Source of the DNA: Candolleomyces eurysporus
Lineage: Eukaryota > Basidiomycota > Agaricomycetes > Agaricales > Psathyrellaceae
Length of the DNA stretch: 64,000 nt
NCBI GenBank assembly: GCA_027579435.1
Contig: JANBPK010000879.1
Location: 1 to 64,000 of the forward strand
Reading direction: 5' to 3'
The notes under the pieces are model-generated. The model made no database searches, had not been told where the DNA came from, and saw nothing but the letters and a program-made list of their open reading frames with translations. The translations under genes were made by a program, and so were the position numbers. How positions within the stretch are numbered: position 1 is the stretch's first letter; every line of letters starts with the position of its first letter. Positions 32,476 through 44,003 of the stretch are shown here, piece after piece.

Positions 32476-34148
32476 CGTGCCTAGTCGGATGGAAGACACT
32501 GCACACTCGACTCAGAAAGAGGAGGAGGTCGAGCGAGGGCAAGAGCAGCAGCAGTGGCGATGCTGTATGAAAGGTTATATGAAAAAGCCTTGCCTTGCGG
32601 CGGCGGAAGGGTCCGAACTAGTCAGGTCAAAAACGAGGTATTGTCTGCACGCCCGAAAGTACGGTATTTGACTCTGATCTCGGCCTAGATAAGCTTGCCT
32701 GGGCATGCAAAATGTTGGACATTCGAAATGACGTGCCCAATGAAGGGTGAAGGGGCAGTGAAAAGACGAAATTGAGCGGTTATCCTCATTTTGTTCATTC
32801 AATTTTGCTCCGCTCCGCACTCGACCCAACCAAATATGTGGTTTGTCTAGGCTTGGCATCTGGCACGCTTTCCTTTTACAGGGTGAATGAATGGATGCAT
32901 CTAGTTAGGGGAAGTCATCGCCCCCACGTCGTCGACGGTCAAGGCGATGTTCAGGCAGTACGATTTGTTGTTCGACCTTCGATACGGGTATCGTATTGTA
33001 ATTGGTTGCTTGTCAATTAATTGACCGCATAATAGCGCAGCGACCACCCACCAAAACCCTTCCCGGATCCCAGTACCACAAAGTCCATAAATGTTTAGCA
33101 GCCTATTCCGCCCGTCACGATCTGATTCCCTGATTCAGGGCATTGCCGTGAAATTGAGGACACGAGGCTGGGACCTGAGCGCCTAGATGTAAATGTTCGT
33201 TGGGGAAGTCCATGCATTTCGGACCAATACCAGGAGACCACCGGTAGGTAGAAGACAAAACCATGCAATAGCGGTGGGTGAGGTCCAGGAAGACGAGTGC
33301 TCGTCGCTGGTGCATTGTAAGAAGCCGGTTAAAACCGATGGCCTGAAGACCACACATGGCCAAACAACGGACATCATCGCCGATGCCAGCTCGATGTCGG
33401 CGACTCCTCTGCAATCTCAATATCTCTCCTACGAAAACTTTTGGCTTATACTCCACAAAGCCTTGCCCCTTTTTCGATCTACTGACATTGCGTCCGAAGT
33501 GCCAGGAATCCTGTCAGTTTCTCGAGAGTGTCGAGCGTCAACAAAAGCATGTTTCGTGGCGCTCCATGCTCGATGGATCAAGGTAAGCCATGCAGAAGTT
33601 GCACCCCAATTCGAGTCCGAAACGGACAAATTAACGTTTGAGATTTCAGTCTACTCACAAAACTTTTGGATCGTCGAATATCAACTGCGGGACGCTGAAC
33701 CACATACGAGCCCACATCAATGCCAAGGGCCTACGCTGAAATCTCTGGAAGAGTTTCAGCGATCCTTGGTCTATAAAACACGACGCTGTGGCGGTAGAGT
33801 TTCCTGCGGCAGCAGGCGTATCATCACATTGAATAAGTGATAATGAATCCAGTCTCGTTCATTCGCCATTCATTCGGCGTCTCGTGGCATACCCTCTGTC
33901 AAGGTCTCTCGATCCAGCCTCCCGGGCTATCCTCAATTACTAACGGTCCGAACCGAATCACGCCTTTGAATAGCGGACGGACCCTAAAAGGCATCATTCT
34001 CGACCCTCCATAAACGAGAGCTTGCGGGGCCCCTATCGCTGGAAGCTCTATCTCGCTTTCTCTTGCGATCCCTTCGGTCTCATACTCGTCCTCTCGCTCA
34101 AGATCGAACTCGTATAATCGATCCTTCTTGTGAGCGCACTCCGTGAGC
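32476..34148. other. Region without a confident gene
   Basis: A 215-codon plus-strand frame at 33193-33840 contains an internal ATG at 33393 (MSATPLQSQYLSYENFWLI) and looks moderately protein-like, but I recognise no domain and no splicing partner. A minus-strand frame at 33899-34150 (MLTECAHKKDRLYEFDLER) also looks protein-like. Neither is strong enough to call a gene. Confidence 0.4.
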
Positions 34149-34875
34149 ATGTCTGATATTCCACCTACAGGCGGCGATAGTCCTCCCACCGGTGGAGGAG
34201 ATACAGGGCCTCCCGGTGGTACGGGTGGTGGAGGGGGAGGAGTNCCTCCAGGTCCCGGCGAGCAGGACCAAGGCGTCCACGCCCGACATGGGCGAATTCA
34301 TCATCGTCATCACGCTCGTCCTCATCATGGCGGACCCTAGCCAGGCCAACGGACCCAGCTGGGGTGCGATGAACGGCCCGTTCCTCGAGGAAGCCATCAT
34401 CAGGAACGTCCGGTGGGTGTTGAAAGACGCCCCGGAGTTGGAGGTGATGGAGGAGGGCGCGAACGAGTATAGGCTTGTCAATACCTTTGCAAAGTCCAAG
34501 ACGAGCTTGCGGTTGATCATGTTCCAAGTCACGTTCCTCAACTTGTTTATCAAGACGTATCATGCTATCGGCATCGAGGCGCTTGACAGGAACTATGGGT
34601 TCCCCGAGAGCGGGTTGCCGGAGAAGATGGTGGAGGAGATCAAGGCGATCTACAAGGTGGATACTTGGCCTCAGTTCTTCTGGAGGGTGCAGTATGCCAA
34701 GTCGAGGGCACCGGAGTTTACGAAGGAAGTGTTTACGGGGATGTTGAGGAGCGCGGTGAAGACGAGTGCGCAGAGGGGCTACCATGTCCCTACGCGCTCG
34801 ATGCAGCGGTTGGTGCACACTAGGCGGGAGCTGGAGGGTGCTTGGAACCGACAGCGGAACATTACCAATAAGTAG
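34149..34875 (+). CDS. Conserved-looking hypothetical protein with Gly/Pro-rich start
   Basis: The ATG at 34149 opens MSDIPPTGGDSPPTGGGDTG and a poly-Gly stretch. An N at 34244 then breaks the frame; leaving it out gives LQVPASRTKASTPDMGEFII. A long uninterrupted body follows: NGPFLEEAIIRNVRWVLKDA, SLRLIMFQVTFLNLFIKTYH, GLPEKMVEEIKAIYKVDTWP, SAQRGYHVPTRSMQRLVH, ending RQRNITNK. Composition is globular and helical after residue 60. I do not recognise the family. The start codon forms a CATG palindrome with a minus-strand ATG. Confidence 0.62.
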
Positions 34876-35044
34876 GCAGAGCTAGTGCTGATAGAGTATC
34901 TTAGTTACCTCTATTAATTGAATGCGACGCACCGCGCTTTTTTGGTCCTCCATGATAGTACAGTGACAGTGAGCATCGACTTTTGAGTTCACGGAAATAC
35001 TATAAGTACATTTCGTCATAAGATTAAGGACTTCGAACTTCAGA

Positions 35045-36743
35045 CTACGAAGCGGCATCTTTACCCGTCTCATCCCTGATCCCACCCTCCGCAAAGTTCA
35101 AGATACCGCCTGAGTCAAGGGCACCCACGACAGCCTCCGCCTCCGCAACATCCATGGCACCCAACACCTTATTCACCTCCTCCAAAACGTTCGTCTTCAA
35201 AGCGTCTTGCATGGGTTTAGACAGCTGCTGGAACACTTCCCACCGATACTGCAGTGCCTTCCTCACTTCCTCGACGTCCAATTCCTCTGTACCTGGCCCT
35301 TCGAGGCGGAGGTCTTCGGGTGGGGGTCCGTCGGGTACGTTGAAGCTGATCGTGATGCTGGGATCTTCAGCTACGAGTTGGATCTGCTCTCGACCTTCGG
35401 CCTCTTTTGCAGCTTCCTCTTTGGAGAGCTTGACTCGTTTCTTGAGGTGTTGGTAGGTTTGCTTGTAGTCTTCTTCGAAGACCGTCTTGGCGCGTGCGTC
35501 GCCTGATATCATCCTAGCAAGCGAAGAGTTATGAGGTGAATGAATGAAAGAGGGTGTGGAGCAACTCACTTCTTGAAGAAGATGCCGACACCGTCCCGAC
35601 CGAGCTTCTCGCAGTATTGAAGGAGGAGACTTTGGTGGATGCATTTCTTCGCGTACGCGTGTTTCCCTTGGCTCTCTGCCTCGAATCCAGCGACGAGGAG
35701 GGCATCGGAGGCGCCGGGGACGTAGACGTCACGGTGTTGCTGGATGAAGCGGAAAGATTTCTCGTATTCACCCATAGCGATCTTGGAGAATTCGAGTAAT
35801 GAGGGCGTCATTTCGGGGAGCTCGACGTCGTGATCATCGGCCTCTTCATGAGAAGTGGATGCAGGACTTGCTGCCGCCGCCTTGGGGTTGAGGACCTCGA
35901 ATTCGGTCACCTTGTTCTTGCCTTTGACGGCTGATTCAATGGCCTTGTGGTGCGGTACAGGGGCAGGTTCTGGTTTAGGTGGAACATACTAGAAATTATA
36001 AAAGAAGATTAGCGGATGAAAGAATGCATGAATTGAACGAGACATACCTTGGTTTCAAAGCCTTCGTGGATATCTTCAGTGGTAATCTTCTTCTTCTGTT
36101 CTGCGATTTCATCTGCGAGCTCCTTCTTGTCCTTCTCGATCATCTCTCCAAGCTGTTTAACATGCATAGCCATCTCGGAAGCAAGCTCTTTGCCCAACCT
36201 CTCCTCCCTCTCCGATTCCTGCAGAGTCAAACCCTTCAGTTTGTCCCTTGTCTCCTGGGTGACCCTTTGGAAAAGGCTCAGCAGCATGCCATCGTACGTC
36301 TGCTCAATCTTGGTAGGATCGTTTCCAGGCGGACAGTCTTTCGAAGGGTTCTTCCCAAGCTGCTCAACGAGGTTCGTCCAGTATCTTGTAGGCGGGATCG
36401 ACGGGTTTGGGTCTGCGAGCTTGCCAGCGATGTCTATGATCCTGGGCAACAAGACGTTGTTGCAGGCTATCTGAGCCTCCAAATGGGCGATTTTCTGCTT
36501 GCGCAGATCTCGCTTCTCGTGAATATCGCGCTGTTTCCATCTGGGAGGGGGCTCAGGATTGAGATTTCATAGAGATGAGGGTGATGGACGCACCGAATCA
36601 GTGACTTCTTGTCGACGTTGGGGTGGCCCTCAATGTCAGAGTCGTCAGAAAGCTAGAGAGATCTAGTAAATTTGCGAGACGAGGTATTCAAGAGTTCAAA
36701 CGCTAACCTCTAGCTGGTCCCACTTGGAGTAGTTGAGAGGCAT
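35045..36743 (-). CDS. CDC37: Hsp90 co-chaperone Cdc37
   Basis: Cdc37 loads protein kinases onto Hsp90. The N-terminus MPLNYSKWDQLE joined to LSDDSDIEGHPNVDKKSLIR is the conserved kinase-binding start. Ser14 and Ser17 stand in the acidic context used by casein kinase 2 in yeast Cdc37. A long coiled-coil region follows (QRVTQETRDKLKGLTLQESE, GKELASEMAMHVKQLGEMIE). The Hsp90-binding helical domain comes next (FIQQHRDVYVPGASDALLVA, KCIHQSLLLQYCEKLGRDG, VGIFFKKMISGDARAKTVFE). The C-terminal domain ends DETGKDAAS at 35045. About five introns. The region upstream of its start was copied into the reductase array. Confidence 0.95.
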
Positions 36744-37023
36744 GGTTGCAGTTAAGGTTAGTGGGCGTCGAGTCTAAGAGGGCTTTATATGAGAACGCGC
36801 AGACGTCTAGACGCCCGTCTTCTCGGGATCGAAACTTCTGGAACACGGCTGCAATTAGCTGTTATAATGATTGCCTAGTTACATATAGATAGCGCCAACA
36901 ATCGCGGTATATGAAGTATCTAGCTGGCGGCTACCCCCTACATTTGAGTCTACGAACTCGTTTATTCTGAATACGGGAGACTCGCTGGGCCCTTGGAAGA
37001 AAGACAAACTGGGCTTTTAGGAT

Positions 37024-37036
37024 CTTATCTTATCTT
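37024..37036 (-). promoter_or_regulatory. Paired GATA-factor sites upstream of reductase copy 1
   Basis: CTTATCTTATCTT reads AAGATAAGATAAG on the minus strand, two overlapping GATAAG sites of the kind bound by fungal GATA regulators (nitrogen, iron or light control). The same block recurs at 40861-40873 and 43351-43364 but is missing upstream of copy 2. Confidence 0.5.
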
Positions 37037-37440
37037 CCGGATTCACGTGACAGGCGCGTTCATCAATTTCATCTCTTTCTCTTGAACTTCACCATAACAC
37101 TCTCTTGACCGACACTCAATGAGGCTGCAGGGGTATAGCAACCTTACAGGATCCCAGACCAGGGAGATCGTAACCTCTCAAATGAAGGCGACATTATCTT
37201 CCTCTGACCGAAACCAATCCGGCGACCACGTACTGACAAATGAGAAGACTTGCTTTATCGGCTGGTGCAGGATTTGCGGGAATGTCGTCAATTCGCAATG
37301 GCACTAGATGGTGTCAGAATGGGAGGATGCTGCTGCTAGAAGCTGACGACCGTTTGAAACTACAGTCAGTAGGCCTACTTTTCGTCGCAATTGACTTGAC
37401 GAAGATGCAGCTTGCCACTCTGGGTATGGTGTCGAAGGAA

Positions 37441-37448
37441 TATAAGGG
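37441..37448 (+). promoter_or_regulatory. TATA box of reductase copy 1
   Basis: TATAAGGG about 105 bases before the ATG at 37546, embedded in GAAGGAATATA, which recurs in the array: TATAAAGGG at 38987 (copy 2), TATTAAAG at 41343 (copy 3) and TATAAAGG at 43888 (copy 4). Confidence 0.5.
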
Positions 37449-37545
37449 CTAGTCTTGGTAATGGAGTTCGACCCCAGTTCAGGTCTGCAGTCATTCGACT
37501 TCTCGCTTCCCCAGCTCCCACTCGGCAGATAAAGCTCTTATAGCG

Positions 37546-38511
37546 ATGTCTTCTCTTCAACAGCAGTTCTTCTTCCTCGGCGCCACTGGATACATTGGGT
37601 CCCAGTTCCTCGAGTCAGCTAAGCGCGATGCTGCGCTTTACGACAAACTCAAGGAGTTTACCCTCGTCGCTCTGGTTCGCGACCCCGAGAACGCCAAATC
37701 TAAGCAACTCCGGGAAGTGTGGCCTGGCGTCGTCTTGCTCAAAGGCACTTTGGATGACTTGAGTCTCATTGAAGAACAGGCGCGCAATTCGGCTCTCATC
37801 TTCAACGCTGCCAACGCTGATCATGAGCCTAGCATCAAAGGTGAAGTATCCAGTGTATCTTTCCACTCGGATCGATCTTCTAACCATCTCCCGTTTCTTC
37901 TTCCAGCCATCGTCACAGGCTTGCAGAAAGGATCCGCAGATCATCTTAGCGGACCCAAGCCTCTATACATCCATACCTCTGGTTTGGGTACTCTGAGCGA
38001 TAACAGCCGTGGCGAAAAGGTTCCCGCCGAGAGCCTCGTCCACCACTCAGAATCCAAATTCGAAATGAAAGACTTCCCACTTACCAACCCTCATCACAGC
38101 CCCGATAGGATTATTCACGCCGCAGGCGCTCAGAAGGAGAATCTTATCAGGGCTATTTCTGTGTACCCTGGAGCTGTATACAGCTTAGGAGAGGGTAAGA
38201 GGCTCCGAGGTACGTTTCGAGGAAGGCTTTTATTGAATGCCTGAATACACTACTAGGTATCACGCCTGATGCCCTTCTCTGTAGGGTCTTTAGCTCTCTC
38301 TACATCCAAATCGGAGTGGGGGGTACTTGGGGACCGGGAATAACGCACTTTGCGTCATCTATATCAAGGACTTTGGTACCGCTTTCGTCAAAATCTTCAA
38401 GCTCGCACTCGAGGGTAAAGCGGAGGACGACTGTGAGTGTTCGCATCTTCTCTGGTCTATTGTTATCATTCTGACTGGGAATCCATGCAGGATTTCATCT
38501 CTGATGAACAG
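37546..38511 (+). pseudogene. NmrA-like reductase copy 1, frameshifted and 3'-truncated
   Basis: The 5' part is sound: MSSLQQQFFFLGATGYIGSQ with the Rossmann nucleotide-binding motif GATGYIG, then VALVRDPENAKSKQLREVWP. A single-base deletion follows within the stretch for GTWGPGHNA (about 38336), where it reads CCGGGAATAACG instead of CCGGGCCATAACG. The next exon begins normally (ATTTCATCTCTGATGAACAG) but at about 38511 runs into sequence that elsewhere in the array lies upstream of the genes (ACAGGCGCATTCATCAATCT). The last two exons are therefore lost. This looks like the scar of an unequal crossover. Confidence 0.85.
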
Positions 38512-39103
38512 GACAGGCGCATTCATCAATCTCATCTTTCTCTCTCCTTCTTTACCATATCGTTGTACCCTCGTGGTCATTTGTCGTTCTTACCGGACGA
38601 ATATACGTTGGTCCTATCGCTCTCTTGGACTGACACGCAGTGAGGCTGCAGGGATACAGCAATCTTACAGAACCTCAGATTAGGGAGATCAGAACTTGAC
38701 CTCTCAAACGACGGCGACATCATCTTCCTCATCTCTGCGGAGGTAAACCAATCCGGCGACTGCGCACTGTCAATGACAGATAAGAAGATCCGCTTTGTCA
38801 GTTGGTGCAGAGTTTACAGTAATATCTTCCAAGCCGAGTTGATTCGCAATGGCACCAGATGGTGTCAGAATGGGAGGATGCCGTTGCAAATACGACCTTC
38901 CGAATTTATGGTCAGCAGGCCCACTCTTCGCCATAGTTGACTTGATGAGAACGCAGCTTGACGTTCCGGGCACGGTTTCGAAGGAATATAAAGGGTAGCC
39001 TCGATTATGGAGTTTGACCCCAGCTCAGTCCTCTGCAGTTATTCGACTCCTCGCTTCCCCGACTCCCATTTGGGACATTAACCTCGATAAACCTCTGATA
39101 ACG

Positions 39104-40417
39104 ATGTCTTCTCTTCAGCGACAGTTCTTCTTCCTCGGCGCCACTGGATACATTGGGTCCCAGTTCCTCGAGTCAGCTAAGCGCGATGCGGCGCTTTACG
39201 ACAAGCTCAAGGAGTTTACCCTCGTCGCTTTGGTTCGAGACCCCGAGAACGCCAAATCTAAGCGACTCCGGGAAGTGTGGCCTGGCATCGTCCTGGTCAA
39301 AGGCACCTTGGATGATTTGAGTCTCATTGAAGAACACGCGCGCAATTCGGCTCTCACCTTCAACGCTGCCAACGCTGATCATGAGCCTAGCATCAAAGGT
39401 GAAGTCTCCAGTGTATCTTTCCACTCGGATCGATCTTCTAACCATCTCCCGTTTCTTCCTCCAGCCATCATCACAGGCTTGCAGAAGCAATCTGCAGACC
39501 ACCCTAGTGGACCCAAGCCTCTATACATCCATACCTCTGGTTTGGGCATCCTGAGCGACAACAGCCGTGGCGAGAAGGTTTCCGCCGAGAGCCTCGTCCA
39601 CTACTCAGATGCCGCATTTAAACTGGAAGACCTCCCACCTACCAACCCTCATCACAGCCCCGATACGATTATTCACGCTGCAGGAGCTCAGAAGGAGAAT
39701 CCCATCAGGGCTATTTCTGTGTACCCTGGAGCTGTATACGGCTTAGGAGAGGGTAAGAAGCTTCGACTGGATTCCGAGAAGGCTTTTATTGAACGGATGA
39801 ACACACTACTAGGTGTCACGCCCGATGCCCTTATCCCCAGGGTCCTTGGCTCCCTCTACGTCCAAACCGGAGTGGCGGGTACCTGGGGGCCGGGCCATAA
39901 CGCACTTTCAGTCATCCACATCAAGGATGTTGGTAGCGCTTTCGTCAAAATCTTCAAGCTCGCACTCGAGGGTAAAGCGGAGGACGACTGTGAGTTCGCA
40001 TCTTCTTTGATTCTGTGGTTATCATTCTGACCTGAAAATCCATGCAAGATTTTATCGCGGACCAGAAGGCCGAACCTCTGATCCCAAAACGGTTTGCAGA
40101 AGAATTAGGAAAGGTACGTTTCTGTTTAAAACCCCCCAGGTCGAGATGGCACTCACAATCGCAACAAAAAAATCTAACAGATCCTCCACGCGCACGACCT
40201 GCTTAAAGATCCAGAACACAAGCCTTTCCCTGAAGCTGTCACAAACAACTTTGGCGAGATAGGGTGGAGCGTATTTGGAGGCAACTTCTGGGCCATTTCT
40301 GAGCGCCTGAGCGCTGAAGGTTGGGAGCCGACGGAAACAGCTAAACTCTCCGTATGGGACTCGCTGCCTCTGGAAGTTGAACATTTCGTCGCGACGTACA
40401 AGGCATCGAGGACGTAG
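39104..40417 (+). CDS. NmrA-like NAD(P)-binding reductase copy 2
   Basis: A Rossmann-fold protein of the atypical short-chain dehydrogenase (NmrA/isoflavone-reductase-like) type. FFFLGATGYIGSQFLESAK is the nucleotide-binding loop. VALVRDPENAKSKRLREVWP would choose NADP(H), and LYIHTSGLGILSDNSRGEK and ISVYPGAVYGLGEG follow. Exons join as 39104 to GSIK-like codons before a GTGAAG donor (about 39401), then CCATCATCACAGG onward. A second intron of 60 nt (GTAAGA...CTACTAG, about 39754-39813) follows, then VTPDALIPRVLG...ALEGKAEDD. An exon starting YFIADQKAEP comes next, and the last begins ILHAHDLLKDPE and ends YKASRT at 40417. In this copy alone the 60-nt intron has no stop and could be retained. 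Substrate unknown; promoter lacks the paired GATA sites. Confidence 0.87.
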
Positions 40418-40860
40418 ACTCGTACTCTCGCTTGCTTTGTGAAGTTGAATAGTGGATTACCAGTGTATTTTTAGGTTTGTGACCATCTGTTACCATCCGC
40501 AAGTGAATTCGCTACAGCAAGAAATACCTTGACCATATTTTATTTACCAACCTCTTTCTACCTGCCACTGCAAATATTACTGCTACCAACAAAGACTGGG
40601 ATTGCGAGTCTAGTGTATCCTGTACATTTATGAAAGTGAATATGTATATTATTTTTTGCGACACTCAGTCCAGGTTTGTTGTTTTAGCTAGGACAATGGT
40701 TGTACTCATTGCCTAGCTACGCATCGATAGCGCCAACATTTGCGGTATATGTAGTATTTGAACGGCGGGTACCCCCTACATGTGAGTCTACGAACTCGTT
40801 TATCCCGACCACGGGAGACTCGCTGTGCCCTTGGAAGAAAGACAAGCTGGGGTTTTTGGA

Positions 40861-40873
40861 TCTTATCTTATCT
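40861..40873 (-). promoter_or_regulatory. Paired GATA-factor sites upstream of reductase copy 3
   Basis: TCTTATCTTATCTT block, identical in core to the sites before copies 1 and 4, about 550 bases before the ATG at 41422. Confidence 0.45.
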
Positions 40874-41421
40874 TTCTGACCCACATGACAAGCGTGTTCA
40901 CGAATTTCCTCCGATCTCTTAACTTTACCATACCGCTGTACCCTCGTCATCGCTTGTCATTCTTACCGGACAGATATACGGTATTCCTATCACTCTCTTG
41001 TAACGACACTCAGTGAGACTGCAGGGCTACAGCAACCTCACAGAATCCCAGATCAAGGAGATCGTAATATCTCAAATGAGGGCGACATTATCATTATCTT
41101 CCTCATTGACCGAAACCAGTCCGGCGACCACGCACCGACAAATAGGAAGATTTGCTTTATCAGTTGGTGCAGGATTTGCGGAAATGTAGTTAACTCGCAA
41201 TGCCACCAGATGGTGTCAGAATGGGAGGATGCCGCTCTTAGAAGCAGACGACCGTCTGAAATTATGGTCAGCAGGCCTACTTTTTGTCACAATTGACTTG
41301 ACGAAGATGCAGCTTGCCATTCTGGGCATGGTTTCGAAGGAATATTAAAGCTAGTCTTGGATATGGAGTTCGACCCCAGTCCAGTTCTCTGCACACTAAC
41401 CTCGATAAACCTCTGCTAACG

Positions 41422-42747
41422 ATGTCTTCTCCTCAGCGACAATTCTTCTTCCTCGGTGCCACTGGATACATTGGGTCCCAATTCCTCGAGTCAGCTAAGC
41501 GCGATGCTGACCTCTACGGCAAACTCAAGGAGTTTACCCTCGTCGCTTTGGTTCGCGACCCGGAGAACGCCAAATCCAAGCAACTCCAGGAAGTGTGGCC
41601 TGGCGTCGTCCTGGTCAAAGGCACTTTGGATGATTTGAGCCTCATTGAAGAACAGGCTCGCAATTCGGCTCTCACCTTCAACGCTGCCAGCGCTGATCAT
41701 GAGCCTAGCATCAAAGGTGAGGTCTCCAGTGTATCTTTCCACTCGGATCGATCTTCTGACCATCTCTCATTTCTTCCTCCAGCCATCGTCACAGGCTTGC
41801 AGAAACGATCTGCAGATCACCCTAGCGGACCCAAACCTCTATACATCCATACCTCTGGTTTGGGCATTTTGAGCGATAACAGCCGTGGCGAAAAGGTTCC
41901 CGCCGAGAGCCTCGTCCACTACTCAGATACCAAATTCAAACTGGAAGACTTCCCACCTACCAATCCTCATCACAGCCCCGATAGGATTATTCACGCTGCA
42001 GGAGCTCAGAAGGAGAATCCCATCAGGGCTGTGTCTGTGTACCCTGGAGCTGTATACGGCATGGGAGAGGGTGAGAGGCTCTGAGTGCGTTTCGAGGAAG
42101 GCTTTTATTGAATGCCTGAGTATCCTACTAGGTATCACGCCCGATGCCCTTCTCCCCAGGGTCTTTAGCTCTCTCTACATCCATACCGGAGTGGCGGGGA
42201 CTTGGGGACCGGGCCATAACGCACTTTGCGTCATCCATATCAAAGATGTTGGTACCGCTTTCGTCAAAATCTTCAAGCTCGCACTCGAGGGTAAAGCGCA
42301 GGACGACTGTGAGTTCACACCTTCTCTGATTCTACGGTCATCATTCTGACCTGGGAATCCATGCAAGATTTCATAACGGATGACAAGGCTGAACCTCTGG
42401 TCCCAAAACGGTTCGCAGAAGAAATAGCAAAGGTACGTTTCTGTTTAACATCTGCCAGTCGAGATGGCACTCACAACTGCAACAAAAAATCTAAAAAAAA
42501 AATTTAACAGGTCCTCCACGCACATGACCTGCTTAAAGACCCGGAGCACAAGCCTTTCCCTGAAGCTACCATAAACCACCTCGGGGAGTTGGCGTGGAGC
42601 GTACTTGGAGGCAACTCGCGGGGTATTCCTGACCGCCTGAAGGCCGAAGGTTGGGAGCCGACAGAGACTACCAAACTCTCCTTATGGGACTCGCTGCCTC
42701 AGGAAGTTGAACACTTTGCTGCGACGTACAAGGCATCGAGGACGTAG
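41422..42747 (+). CDS. NmrA-like NAD(P)-binding reductase copy 3
   Basis: Starts MSSPQRQFFFLGATGYIGSQ. It has the same domain content and five-exon plan as copy 2: Rossmann loop GATGYIG, LYIHTSGLGILSDNSRGEK, VYPGAVYGMGEG. An apparent stop follows (CTCTGA at 42079). It lies in a 61-nt interval bounded by GTGAGA and CTACTAG that is 60-62 nt in all copies, and removing it restores GEGITPDALLPRVFS. Later exons run HIKDVGTAFVKIFKLALEG, YFITDDKAEPLVPKRFAE, VLHAHDLLKDPEHKPF and end YKASRT at 42747. The final exons have several changes from copies 2 and 4 (NHLGELAWSVLGGNSRG). Likely functional. Confidence 0.83.
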
Positions 42748-42879
42748 ACTCGTACCCTCGCTTGCTTGATGGAGTTAAATCGTATAATGAAAATGTACGC
42801 TGTACATTTAAGTGATCGTGTATAGTATTCGTAACATCTCCTCGACACTCAGTTCTGGTTTTCGTTTATGACTGGGAAA

Positions 42880-43135
42880 AAGGTCAGACTTTTAGCTCTC
42901 TGACTGAAGACCCTAGCCCTATGCCACCTTCTCTGACAGCAACTCCCGACAACGACCCCGCAGCAACCTCCATCGTGAGCGACGTTTCGTGCAGAATAGT
43001 CGTCATCTTATCGTCAGTGGACAATTGAGCACTGCTGGTCCACATTCAGTCCATGCCAGCATGCAGGAGGCTAATAATCGACACTGACACAACAGGCATG
43101 AGCGCCCTCGATAAGAATCCAGGTCGTCTAACTCA
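42880..43135 (+). pseudogene. 5' fragment of the p34 adaptin-binding gene
   Basis: GTGAGCGACGTTTCGTGCAG and the following about 150 bases match the start of the gene at 45725 (ATGAGCGACGTATCGTGCAG), including its first intron. The start codon is GTG here and an in-frame TGA follows in ACAATTGAGC. At about 43135 the sequence switches to a copy of the region upstream of Cdc37 (AGACGCCCGTCTTCT, compare 36811). It is a by-product of the reductase-array duplication. Confidence 0.85.
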
Positions 43136-43350
43136 TGAGAACTCGTAGACGCCCGTCTTCTGAGATCGAAACGTCTGGGGCCCGGCTGCAATAGCTACTA
43201 CAGCGGTTGTAGTCATCTAGATACATATAAACAGTACCAACAGTTTCAATTTATGTAGTATCTAAATGGCCCCCTACAGGAGATTGTGCCATTGGAAGAA
43301 AGACAAATTAAGGTCAAGCCGCCTTGGTAACTTGGCTCGGGCCTTTTGGA

Positions 43351-43364
43351 TCTTATCTTATCTT
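43351..43364 (-). promoter_or_regulatory. Paired GATA-factor sites upstream of reductase copy 4
   Basis: TCTTATCTTATCTT, the same block as before copies 1 and 3, about 640 bases before the ATG at 44004. Confidence 0.45.
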
Positions 43365-44003
43365 TTGACTGACGTGACAAGCGCGTTCATTAATCTCATC
43401 TCTCGTCTTTCTCTTTTCCTCTTTACCATACTGTTGTTGTACCCTCGTCGTCGTTCGTCGTTCGTCATTCTTACCGGACGGATATACGCTGGTCCTATCA
43501 CTCTCTTGGACTGGCACGCAATGAGGCTGCAGTGATGCAGCGGGCCCACAGGACCTCAGACCAGGGAGACCGGAACTTAGTAACCTCCCAAATGACGGCG
43601 ACATTATGCTCCTCTTGACATTAGTGCCTAGAGTCTCTGCTGAGGTAAACCGATCCGGCGACCACGCACTGGCAGATAAGAAGATTTGCTTTGTCAGTTG
43701 GTGCAAAATTTGCAGTAATATCTTCCAATCCGAGTTGATTCGCAATGGCACCAGATGGTGTCAGAATGGGAGGATGCCGTTGTTAGAAGCAGACGACCTT
43801 CCGAATTCATAGTCAGCAGGCCTACTTTTCGCCACAATCGACTTGACGAGCATGCAGCTTGGCGTTCTGGGCACGATTTCGAAGGAGTATAAAGGCTAGC
43901 CTTGCTTATGGAGCTTGACCCCAGCTCAGTTCTCTGCAGTTATTCGAATTCCCGCTTCCCTGACTTCCACTCGGGACATTAACCTCGATAAACCTCTAGA
44001 ACG

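Noticed and set aside
33193..33840. 215-codon plus-strand frame as an F-box-like gene
   Set aside because: The segment from 33393 looks somewhat protein-like, but no F-box consensus, splice partner or paralogue could be seen.
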